Part shown: piece by piece, positions 1 to 6,224 of the stretch | Numbering within the stretch: position 1 is the stretch's first letter | How the letters are laid out: each line of letters starts with the position of its first letter | NCBI GenBank assembly: GCA_030262795.1 | Contig: JAJSZO010000112.1 | Coordinates: 1-8,024 of the forward strand | Direction of reading: 5' to 3' | DNA: 8,024 bases | From: Deltaproteobacteria bacterium | GTDB lineage: Bacteria > Desulfobacterota > Desulfobacteria > Desulfobacterales > ETH-SRB1 | The notes under the pieces: model-generated | Seen by the model: only the letters and a program-made list of their open reading frames with translations | What the model was told of the DNA's origin: nothing | Databases searched by the model: none | Program-made: the position numbers and the translations under genes

Positions 1-1
1 A

Positions 2-1897
2 TTAAACTAACTTTAATTTTAAAATAAAGTGTAAAACATCATCTTCTACCGAATATGATTCAGGTTTTTTCTTTTGAACCTCAGGACTAATGAAAATCGG
101 TAACCTTTCCAATCGCTTTATATATTTTACTAAGGATGCTTCACGTATCATGGGATCTCCTGAAACTATACCATTGACAACCACATGTTTTTCCTGTGTT
201 TTGCTGCTCTTTCTGACATGACTGCCTAAATCGGCTGTGATGCTGAGCAGGCGAATATTCATCGGAGTCAGATTTGAGAGTTCGTTAATAATCACTATTG
301 GAAGAAGTTTTTGGCTGCTTATTTTCAGATTTTGCTGATTGCTTCTGGCTGTGACGGCCATCTGGAGAAGCAGATTCTGATCAACAAGCGGAGTGTATTG
401 CTCTATTTGTTGTTTGAGCCGGGTAATAACCGCTTTTTTTTGATCAGCAGAATTTCCCACCCACCAGAAAACCCCAAAACAGACAGCCATAATTATCAGA
501 AATATTGAAAAAATGCCACGGTTGATTCGAGTAATCTTTGTCTCTTTTTCTTCATCCTGCTGTGTAAAAATAAGATTGGGAGTATAACTGTTGTCAGACA
601 GGGCTAGTCCTACTGCCACACCCAAGGTAGATCGCTTTGAGATTGATGCCGGAGGTATCACAGCGCCGAGAAAAGGGACTTTGCCGGAATCAAGGGCATC
701 AATAACATTAACTTTAAATCCAAGCTGTTCTTCAATATGGTTGATCATGGGAGTATAGAAAGGTATGCCGCTTGAGATGCAGATATTTGTCACCTTGTCA
801 CCCTCAAGGATTGAGGTATAATGCTCAAACGTATTTTCGACCTGCCTGATCAGCCTGTTTACAGAAGGAAGAATCATATTGAATATTTCTTCCTCTTTCA
901 GGTGAACTCCCGTTTCTTTTTCAGTTCGGGAAGAAGTGCCGGTGCCAAGACTGAAGAGCAGTTCCTGACTTAGTTCCATGTCGTAAAATTGTGCTTCGGA
1001 AATATCGGCAGTAGATGACTCAATCCCTTTATCCATTTCCGCAGAAATCTTTTTTTTATGATCAATAATTCCTTCTGCAATGGATTCGATCATGCTGTTT
1101 ATACCGGCCTTGATACTGCGCGTCAGAACAAGACTGCCCTTAGAGAAGATATCAATATGCGAACGATCATAGCCGATATAAAGACTTGCCGTTGTTTGAT
1201 CAATAGTCGGCAGCCAGCCTGTTTTCAACAGGTTTTGAATTGCAAAAGGAGCGATAGTTATGCCGGATAGAGCAAAACCGGTTTGTGAAAAGAGTGTTTT
1301 TATCCTTTCCACTTCCTCTTTTTTAGCAATATAAGCTGTTACTGCTATCTTGGTGACACCTTTAACAACGACTTCGCCTTGAACATCAAAATCAAATAGA
1401 TTTTCTTTTTCATTAAAGGAAAATTCTTTTTTAACTGTCCAGTAAACAGCGTTGGCAATCTCTTTTTTTCTTACTTTGGGTATCTGTATATACCGCACTT
1501 CGACATTGGAGGACGAAATAACTGTCCAGATATTAATACCCTTAGGATGATCGCAAAAAGCAGCCAGGGATGATCGCAAAAAAGCAACAAACTGCTGAGA
1601 ATCTCTTGAGATATTAGGTGGTAACGGCACACATTTCTGGCCAAGCAATTGCCATTTCTGTCCGGAAAATCGTCGGATAATCTTGATCAATTTCAGCTCA
1701 ACACTGCTGATATCAACACCTATTGTAATCGGATTTTTTAAAGGAAAGATCCCGGTCAACCTGGTCAACACAGACCTTCGCTTTTCAGGGGACGGGGAAG
1801 TTGTAAAAGTGTCTGAAAAATTATCTAAATTTGCATCATCGCTGCGAATCATACTGAGCAATTTTTCGGTAGAAGATATCTCGTTATGTGATGGCAA
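2..1897 (-). CDS. pilM: PilM-PilN fusion, type IV pilus / GspL-like inner-membrane assembly protein
   Basis: Predicted 631-residue platform protein of a type IV pilus or type II secretion-like machine. Residues about 55-415 resemble the actin-like PilM fold: GVDISSVELKLIKI (60-73) fits the first phosphate-binding segment, and ISSGIP (374-379) sits where the second nucleotide-binding motif is expected. One hydrophobic segment (about 462-481, ending FWWVG) crosses the membrane. It is followed by a coiled-coil-like stretch (484-515) and a PilN-like periplasmic domain to the end. PilM and PilN are usually separate proteins; a one-chain version has the layout of GspL, so GspL is the main alternative. 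A low-complexity stretch at about 285-335 interrupts the PilM part. The start is TTG, chosen because GGAGGG lies 5 nt upstream and no ATG fits as well. The stop codon is at 2-4, so the gene is complete; pilO- or pilP-like partners would be expected beyond the left edge. Family call is firm; the exact machine is inferred. Confidence 0.82.
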   Translation of the reverse strand: MPSHNEISSTEKLLSMIRSDDANLDNFSDTFTTSPSPEKRRSVLTRLTGIFPLKNPITIGVDISSVELKLIKIIRRFSGQKWQLLGQKCVPLPPNISRDSQQFVAFLRSSLAAFCDHPKGINIWTVISSSNVEVRYIQIPKVRKKEIANAVYWTVKKEFSFNEKENLFDFDVQGEVVVKGVTKIAVTAYIAKKEEVERIKTLFSQTGFALSGITIAPFAIQNLLKTGWLPTIDQTTASLYIGYDRSHIDIFSKGSLVLTRSIKAGINSMIESIAEGIIDHKKKISAEMDKGIESSTADISEAQFYDMELSQELLFSLGTGTSSRTEKETGVHLKEEEIFNMILPSVNRLIRQVENTFEHYTSILEGDKVTNICISSGIPFYTPMINHIEEQLGFKVNVIDALDSGKVPFLGAVIPPASISKRSTLGVAVGLALSDNSYTPNLIFTQQDEEKETKITRINRGIFSIFLIIMAVCFGVFWWVGNSADQKKAVITRLKQQIEQYTPLVDQNLLLQMAVTARSNQQNLKISSQKLLPIVIINELSNLTPMNIRLLSITADLGSHVRKSSKTQEKHVVVNGIVSGDPMIREASLVKYIKRLERLPIFISPEVQKKKPESYSVEDDVLHFILKLKLV

Positions 1898-1902
1898 TAT
1901 AG

Positions 1903-1908
1903 CCCTCC
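1903..1908 (-). promoter_or_regulatory. Ribosome binding site that decides a TTG start
   Basis: GGAGGG on the minus strand lies 5 nt before the TTG at 1897-1895. It is a strong Shine-Dalgarno match and is the reason for accepting a non-ATG start for the PilM-PilN gene. Confidence 0.75.
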
Positions 1909-1918
1909 GACTCTAGTA

Positions 1919-1950
1919 CCTGAATTGAGTGATTTTCGGCTCAACTTAGG
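1919..1950 (-). repeat. Imperfect hairpin in the pilMN 5' leader
   Basis: CCTGAATTGAG (1919-1929) and CTCAACTTAGG (1940-1950) pair in 10 of 11 positions, counting one G-T wobble, around a 10-nt loop. No T run follows on either strand, so it is not a normal intrinsic terminator. It lies about 11 nt upstream of the ribosome binding site of the PilM-PilN gene and downstream of pgi. It could be a leader structure or a dispersed repeat; no second copy is visible in this window. Confidence 0.45.
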
Positions 1951-1993
1951 TAGTATGCAGTAAGGTTCTAACACTATCGAAAATTTTTAAAAA

Positions 1994-2023
1994 AATCTAC
2001 AATAACATAAATGGCTTTGTCAA
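1994..2023 (-). promoter_or_regulatory. Candidate sigma-70-type promoter for the PilM-PilN gene
   Basis: A perfect -35 hexamer TTGACA (2023-2018) is followed after 18 nt by TAGATT (1999-1994), a 4-of-6 match to the -10 consensus. Transcription from here would give a leader of roughly 90 nt containing the hairpin at 1919-1950. The region is very AT-rich, which raises the chance of false matches; a sigma-54 element was not seen. Confidence 0.4.
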
Positions 2024-2059
2024 CAATTTATTCACATAAACAACAATTTAACAATTTGA

Positions 2060-3715
2060 CTAGGAACGTGGACGAATTAACTTGCCTGAAAATATTGTAT
2101 CAAGATAGAATTTTGTGATGTTATCCATATGTTCAAACCGGTGATCTTTTTGTTCATTTTTTAATGCTATTTCATTTCTAATGTTGGAAGCTAATTTTTT
2201 CCCCAGCTCCACGCCGAACTGGTCAAAAGGATTTGTGCCCCATATAAAAGCCTCAAAAACAGTTTTTGCCTCATAAAATGATAAGAGACGGCCAACACTT
2301 TCAGGTGAAAGATCGTTTATAAGTATGGTGGAAGATGGCCTGTTGCCAGAAAAATATTTTGCTTTATTCTTATCTTCTTTTCCTTCGGCAAGAGCTGTTG
2401 GCTGTGAAATCAGATTCGCCCATAATTCCTGATGATTTGTAACGCCTTTTGATTTGTAATTATACTGATCATACTGAGGCCTGATTACCCCTATAAACTC
2501 AATGGGAAAGGGACGTCCCTGATGCGCCAGTTGAAAAAAAGAATGCTGGGCATTTGTGCCGGATTCTCCGAAAATAATAGGCCCGGCCGGTTCATCCAGG
2601 AAATGGCCTTCCTGTGTAACTGATTTGCCGTTACTTTCCATATTGAGCTGCTGAATATGGAGCGCCAGCTTTCTCAACGGGGATGCATAGGGAATTATTG
2701 CCTGAGTTTGATATCCCAGAAAATTATTGTTCCATATTGAAATAAGGGCAGCAATCAGAGGAATATTTTTTCCGCAGGGAGAGTTCTTTGCATGAATATC
2801 CATCTCTTCAGCGCCTTTTAAAAATCGCTCAAACTTCTCATATCCCAGATACAAACCAAGAGGTACGCCGCCGACCGCAGAAGTTACACTGTATCTACCT
2901 CCTATAAAATCAAACATGTGAAATGCAGATAGAACAGGATTGGCAGGATCGTCTCCGGGGCTTCCCTTGCTTGTGACAGTTACAAAGTGCTTAGAAAATT
3001 CAAGGCCTTTTTCTTTCATAAATGAAATGGCGAGATTTGCATTGGCAACAGTTTCGGTGGTTGTATAGCTTTTTGAAACAACTATCCACAAGGTAGATTC
3101 CGGTTCTATTGCGGAGACTATATTTCCAAAATTATGGATATCTACATTTGATAGAAAATGTATTTCAATATTTTTATCCGCAAAGGCTTTTAGAGCACAA
3201 GAAACAAACTTCGTGCCGAGATATGATCCTCCTATGCCGATTACAACAACATGTTTAAAAGGTTTTCCAGTTGATCCGGTTATTTTCCCATTATGAACTT
3301 TTGAAACAAATTCCCTGATATTTTCTCTTGTTTTTATTATCTCAGGCATTACATCCTTTTCATCTATACAAATAGAAGTGCCTGAGAAATTTCTTGAAGC
3401 AGTGTGAAGAGCAGCTCTGTTTTCAGAAATATTTATCTTTTCACCGTTCACCATTGAAATAAACTGTTCTTTTAGTTTCCTTGCTTCTGCCAGTTCAAAA
3501 AGCAAACTCATGGCCTTTTCATCTACTCTCTGACGTGAAAAATCGTAGAAAAGACCATTGCAAGTTAAAGAAAATTTTTCGAGTCTGCTGTTTTCCTTGA
3601 TGAGGTATTTTAAATGTTTGTCAGGGCGGCTAAAGTTTTCAGCATGTTTTTTCAGGTTCTTCCATGCGGGAATGCTGTTTAGATTGTGAGATATCTGACT
3701 TGATAAAAAATTCAT
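2060..3715 (-). CDS. pgi: Glucose-6-phosphate isomerase
   Basis: Cytoplasmic enzyme interconverting glucose 6-phosphate and fructose 6-phosphate in glycolysis and gluconeogenesis. The 551-residue product matches the usual long bacterial form (about 550). Visible family motifs: ENRAALH (98-104), GIGGSYLG (160-167), SKSYTTTET (214-222, phosphate binding), the signature GGRYSV (272-277), QQLNMESNGK with the expected catalytic Glu360, GTNAQHSFFQL with His391, and QFGVELGK with Lys506. The frame stays open for 20 codons upstream, but those lie in a repeat element; the ATG at 3715-3713 has AGGAG 9 nt upstream and is preferred. The last seven codons (KLIRPRS) and the TAG stop lie in a copy of the same element's terminus, so the extreme C-terminus appears to have been supplied by the repeat; all recognised catalytic motifs are upstream. 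Identification is very secure. Confidence 0.97.
   Translation of the reverse strand: MNFLSSQISHNLNSIPAWKNLKKHAENFSRPDKHLKYLIKENSRLEKFSLTCNGLFYDFSRQRVDEKAMSLLFELAEARKLKEQFISMVNGEKINISENRAALHTASRNFSGTSICIDEKDVMPEIIKTRENIREFVSKVHNGKITGSTGKPFKHVVVIGIGGSYLGTKFVSCALKAFADKNIEIHFLSNVDIHNFGNIVSAIEPESTLWIVVSKSYTTTETVANANLAISFMKEKGLEFSKHFVTVTSKGSPGDDPANPVLSAFHMFDFIGGRYSVTSAVGGVPLGLYLGYEKFERFLKGAEEMDIHAKNSPCGKNIPLIAALISIWNNNFLGYQTQAIIPYASPLRKLALHIQQLNMESNGKSVTQEGHFLDEPAGPIIFGESGTNAQHSFFQLAHQGRPFPIEFIGVIRPQYDQYNYKSKGVTNHQELWANLISQPTALAEGKEDKNKAKYFSGNRPSSTILINDLSPESVGRLLSFYEAKTVFEAFIWGTNPFDQFGVELGKKLASNIRNEIALKNEQKDHRFEHMDNITKFYLDTIFSGKLIRPRS
2062..2083. repeat. Solo copy of the palindromic element terminus inside the pgi 3' end
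   Basis: Twenty-two bases beginning AGGAACGTGGACGAATT match the right terminus of the 3737-3918 element perfectly in inverted orientation (3897-3918), and its left terminus with one mismatch. Homology stops abruptly after base 2083. It encodes the last seven residues of Pgi, and its first base is the final base of the plus-strand complement of the stop codon. Confidence 0.85.
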
Positions 3716-3724
3716 ATTTTCTAT

Positions 3725-3729
3725 CTCCT
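3725..3729 (-). promoter_or_regulatory. Ribosome binding site deciding the pgi start
   Basis: AGGAG on the minus strand, 9 nt before the ATG at 3715. It lies just outside the left end of the repeat element (3737), so the element inserted, or was retained, immediately upstream of the translation signal. This argues against the longer reading that starts at 3775 inside the element. Confidence 0.7.
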
Positions 3730-3736
3730 GTTTCTT

Positions 3737-3918
3737 AGGAACGTGGACGAAATAACTTCCGCAACTATGCATCACAGCTTCAGGCCATCTTTGCCCGATC
3801 TAAAATCACAAAAATCTTGCAATAGCTCGCTATTCCTTCGACTTTTGTGATTTTAGATCGAACAAACCTAACCTAAATCTGTGCGCCTACTTGCGGAAGT
3901 TAATTCGTCCACGTTCCT
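3737..3918. mobile_element. 182-bp MITE-like palindromic element with 28-bp terminal inverted repeats
   Basis: The left end (3737-3764, AGGAACGTGGACGAAA...CCGCAA) and right end (3891-3918) are inverted copies with 27 of 28 bases matching. Inside is an 18-bp perfect inverted repeat (3796-3813 with 3843-3860, starting CGATCTAAAATC), and within that a second stem AATAGC/GCTATT (3821-3826 with 3829-3834). The element has no coding capacity of its own. The flanks read TT before the left end and TAA after the right end; a clean target duplication cannot be assigned. It occupies the pgi leader, so it probably influences pgi expression or separates pgi from the small gene upstream. It may be moved in trans by a transposase not in this window; a REP-type structural repeat is the alternative. 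Confidence 0.75.
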
Positions 3919-3932
3919 TAATGGCTTGCTGA

Positions 3933-4112
3933 TCAAACGCTTTTTGTGCAAGATCTTACTTTAGATAAAATTGTTTGTATTTTATCTATGGCACTGCAAT
4001 CATCAATGCATTCAGGAAAATTTTCCCTTTTGTTACATTCTTTACATGGGCTTTTTACTAAATAACCGACTTCAAAGTCAAACTTGTATGTGTAAACAGT
4101 TTTTCTATCCAT
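3933..4112 (-). CDS. Small cysteine-rich protein (59 aa), hypothetical
   Basis: A short open frame from ATG (4112-4110) to TGA (3933-3935), with an in-frame TAG two codons upstream of the ATG fixing the start. The product begins MDRKTVYTYKFDFEVGYLV and carries SPCKECNKRENFPECIDDC, a C23-x2-C26-x8-C35-x3-C39 arrangement, plus a lone Cys55. Four closely spaced cysteines suggest a small zinc-binding or disulfide-stabilised fold; the remainder is charged with no membrane segment or signal peptide. No strong ribosome binding site is visible. The gene sits exactly between two palindromic elements: its stop is 14 nt from the right end of one (3918) and its start 30 nt from the left end of the other (4143). 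I believe it is real because codon choice is sensible and the cysteine spacing is orderly, but I do not assign a function. Confidence 0.5.
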   Translation of the reverse strand: MDRKTVYTYKFDFEVGYLVKSPCKECNKRENFPECIDDCSAIDKIQTILSKVRSCTKSV

Positions 4113-4142
4113 GCGTATCTAATTCTAAATCCGTTTTTTCTA

Positions 4143-4300
4143 AGGGTTCGCACAAAAATAAGTTCGCAATTTTAAGTGTTGAGACGCCCGTCTGGCAAGG
4201 CGCAAAAGCGCAGGAATATCAGGATATTCCGAGCTTTTGCAACGCAGCCATGCGGGATGCATCTGCGCTTAAAATGTGAAATTATTTTTGTGCGAGCCCT
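4143..4300. mobile_element. 158-bp MITE-like palindromic element, second family
   Basis: Terminal inverted repeats AGGGTTCGCACAAAAATAA (4143-4161) and its complement (4282-4300) match at 18 of 19 bases, and similarity continues inward for about 14 bases with gaps (AATTTTAAG against CTTAAAAT). The centre is a strong cruciform: GCAAAAGC (4202-4209) pairs with GCTTTTGC (4233-4240), and GGAATATC (4213-4220) pairs with GATATTCC (4223-4230), leaving a 2-nt loop. The left arm also contains a small AGACG/CGTCT-type palindrome (about 4182-4193). No coding capacity of its own. Its right end is nearly identical to the end of the half element at 6168-6187, so the family is dispersed. Likely a non-autonomous mobile or REP-like element. 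Confidence 0.72.
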
Positions 4301-4425
4301 AACTCCTCAAGTTGCGGATAGATGTAACATGTTAACTATAAAAAGGTAAAGCTATAAATAAAATCAGCATCCTTCATTTTGTAGGTTACACTTTTCCAAC
4401 ATTGACGGACGCCAGCCATTAGCTG
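4301..4425. other. Gene-free AT-rich stretch next to the palindromic element
   Basis: Together with 4113-4300 this makes about 310 nt without a confident gene. This part holds a 10-bp palindrome TAACATGTTA (4325-4334) and a weak inverted repeat TTAGCT/AGCTAA (4419-4424 with 4435-4440) straddling the stop of the next gene, too short and without a T run to call a terminator. I see no promoter or RNA gene I can support. Confidence 0.4.
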
Positions 4426-4632
4426 TTACTCTTTAGCTAACTTTTCAACTTCTTTCCAAAAGCTCTTATCCCCAATTTTATTTCCGGATATAATAGGTGG
4501 TCTAATCCGCCAATGCCAGTCTTTCTTACCCTCACCCTTATGACCAGGAAAAGGCTCCTTCGCAAATAGATATGCCCTACAGCAAAGAGCCCCCGTCATT
4601 TTTGCTGCCTCTTCACATACACCTAACCTCAT
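4426..4632 (-). CDS. Hypothetical 68-aa protein overlapping the broken GAF gene
   Basis: Open frame starting at ATG (4632) inside the last codons of the GAF gene's third frame, overlapping by 20 nt. The product is basic and polar, with a cysteine pair (GALCCRAYLF) and a tryptophan-rich stretch (KKDWHWRIRPPII); no domain was recognised. Only a weak AGAAG-like ribosome binding site lies before the ATG, so translation may depend on coupling to the upstream gene. Alternatively this is a further frame-shifted piece of the GAF gene, since that gene already contains two shifts. I do not recognise a family. Confidence 0.4.
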   Translation of the reverse strand: MRLGVCEEAAKMTGALCCRAYLFAKEPFPGHKGEGKKDWHWRIRPPIISGNKIGDKSFWKEVEKLAKE

Positions 4633-6043
4633 TTTCTTCTATAAGTGTGTCTAAAAAGATCGTATCGTCATCGGGAACAAGAAGCTCCTGAGGATAAATA
4701 GCTGCTTTAAAAAGATGTGATGCGGCTTCAACCCCCATGTTAGCAGCAGGTTTGTTGAATTTGAGTAGATGCTCCACATATTCCGTTGGAAAACCGATTC
4801 CCATGGAATTTTTTTTGAGACGCTCAACAGCTACAGACTCAAACTTTAATGTTTGTGAATCATTAGATGATGCTTTTTCGCTTTCAGCAGGAACCGCCGT
4901 CGGCCATGGGGCTGAAATAGGATATGTTCTTACTTCCTCAACCTTTCCATAAGAAAAGGAAGTTTTGAAACGGATATTGTCGCCCTGAGCCAAAGAAGCA
5001 ATCAGGCGGCCGATCTGATCCAAAACGCCAGGCAGAGTTGTATTGAATAGATCTCTGCTCAGGTGATACGCCTGAGCCATACTCCATATAACCAGATCCT
5101 TGGTCCATGGTTTTAAGCCTTTTATTTTAAGGAAAAAGAGGAAACCATAAACGGACATAGTCTTTGTGCCCATAATGTTTGTATATCCGCTGATTAAAAT
5201 GACGTTTGTTGTTTCCTGCTATTATTCTTACTTGACGGGTTTTGACTATTTCCACATGTATATCGGTTGACTCCTTGGTTGAGTCAAGGGGATAAGCGGG
5301 CTGACATTCAAAACTCAATGGCATGCCAAAGCCCTGAACAGTGCGCACTGTTTTTTGAGGATGATCGACAAGCTGGAGATAAATGAGATCAGGACGCGGC
5401 CAGTCAGACTCTTCATATGCCTTCTTCAGCTCTGAAATGAACTTGCCTGTCTCTTTTCTTAGATTTGACGGGGCTGTGCCAGCAGACAACAGATCGTTTT
5501 GAACCTGAACAACCCGCTTCTTATGGATGAGCATGACGATGTCAGATGAGTCAAGCTCTTTCCACAGTTCTTGCACAGCGCTTTTTTCTTCCAGAGTGAG
5601 ATTCTCGGCATTTTGGTCTGTACCTGATTGTAGATGCTCAGAAAAAAATCAAAGCAAAAGACAGCGATCGGCTTTTTAAACACAAATACCGGCAGAGCTA
5701 CAACTCCCCGAAGCCGATTTCTCGGAAACAATTCAAAGGGCAGATATAAACGGGTAAGTTCCTTGCCTAAAGCAATGACCAAAATTTGCTTTATAAATGC
5801 ATAACCTGCCACTCCTTCACCAGGAGACAGAGAAAAGGACAAAGGACGTGCGGTTGAATAAGAATGTGCGGATAGTTCCAGTTTTGCAGTTCCACCATCG
5901 AAGAAAAAGAGGGAGCCGCCTTCACATCCGAGCTTACGGCACCCATAATCAATTATTTTATTGAGTAAATCGTTAAGACTAAGAAGTTCGGAAGTAGAGA
6001 AGAAATCGGAAAGGGAATTGGAATGCTTCGTTATTGCGTCCAT
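4613..6043 (-). pseudogene. GAF-domain sensor-like protein, split into three frames
   Basis: Reads as one gene of roughly 475 codons with two frame breaks. Frame 1 starts at ATG 6043 (AAGGAG 5 nt upstream) and gives a GAF-like domain (about residues 15-134: CEGGSLFFFDGG, SLSPGEGVAGYAF, GVVALPVF). It leaves the coherent frame at a T7 run (5648-5642). Frame 2 continues as SEHLQSGTDQN, then a second, possibly also GAF-like, region to YVRLWFPLF, and breaks at a T5 run (5137-5133) with a stop at 5129-5127. Frame 3 resumes as LKIKGLKPWTKDL and runs to TGA at 4613. The first break needs one extra T or a -1 shift; the second needs one T fewer or a +1 shift. The unshifted tail of frame 1 (to 5459) looks non-native. 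GAF domains bind small ligands in sensory proteins; no kinase, cyclase or helix-turn-helix output domain is seen. The third region is unrecognised. Either a pseudogene, homopolymer sequencing errors, or recoding. Confidence 0.65.
5642..5648 (-). other. Slippery T TTT TTT heptamer at the first frame break
   Basis: In the reading frame of the GAF start the codons are GAT TTT TTT CTG, so the seven T bases are phased exactly as X XXY YYZ, the pattern for -1 ribosomal slippage. A -1 shift reads on as FFSEHLQSG, which is the coherent continuation. No obvious downstream hairpin or upstream Shine-Dalgarno-like stimulator was seen, so an ordinary one-base deletion or base-calling error in a homopolymer is at least as likely. 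Confidence 0.45.
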
Positions 6044-6048
6044 CTAAT

Positions 6049-6054
6049 CTCCTT
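6049..6054 (-). promoter_or_regulatory. Ribosome binding site of the GAF gene
   Basis: AAGGAG on the minus strand, 5 nt before ATG 6043. An intact strong translation signal shows the gene was, or still is, translated from this start despite the downstream frame breaks. Confidence 0.7.
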
Positions 6055-6075
6055 AGAGTTAAACGATCTGATTGA

Positions 6076-6187
6076 GCAAAACCGCAGGAATAGATAGCTA
6101 TTTCGAGGACTTTTGCGAATGAAGATTGGTTAAAGATATGGTGAAGTTGGGATGCAAAAATGCCAAGTTATTTTTGACCGAGCCCTA
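6076..6187. repeat. Half copy of a palindromic element with conserved hairpin core
   Basis: The right end TTATTTTTGACCGAGCCCTA (6168-6187) matches the right end plus flanking A of the 4143-4300 element (4282-4301) at 18 of 20 bases. The core GCAAAA (6076-6081)/TTTTGC (6111-6116) with inner AATAG (6089-6093)/CTATT (6098-6102) repeats the hairpin layout of that element, including the shared strings GCAGGAATA and CTTTTGC. A matching left terminus is not present near 6055-6076, so this is a truncated copy or a one-ended family variant. It fills most of the 181-nt gap between leuA and the GAF gene and may end or separate their transcripts. Confidence 0.65.
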
Positions 6188-6224
6188 TGTACAATCTTCA
6201 GCCTTCAGCCTATCCACCTGTTGA

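Noticed and set aside
3716..3775. Twenty-codon N-terminal extension of Pgi starting at 3775
   Set aside because: It is translated from the palindromic element and has no ribosome binding site, whereas ATG 3715 has AGGAG at a suitable distance and starts where the family usually starts.
3962..3988. Perfect 10-bp inverted repeat TAGATAAAAT/ATTTTATCTA
   Set aside because: It lies within the small cysteine-rich gene, is purely AT-rich with no T run after it, and is easily formed by chance; not called a terminator.
3971..4279. Plus-strand open frame across the small gene and the 4143 element
   Set aside because: It runs through the palindromic element and antisense to the cysteine-rich gene; no ribosome binding site and an implausible product.
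3737..4300. Possible CRISPR array because of clustered palindromes
   Set aside because: There are no regularly spaced identical direct repeats or unique spacers, and no cas gene nearby.
5459..5641. Out-of-frame tail of the GAF first frame, with several cysteines (KKKALCKNCGKSL)
   Set aside because: It looks like a zinc motif by chance; the overlapping second frame reads more naturally and continues the domain.
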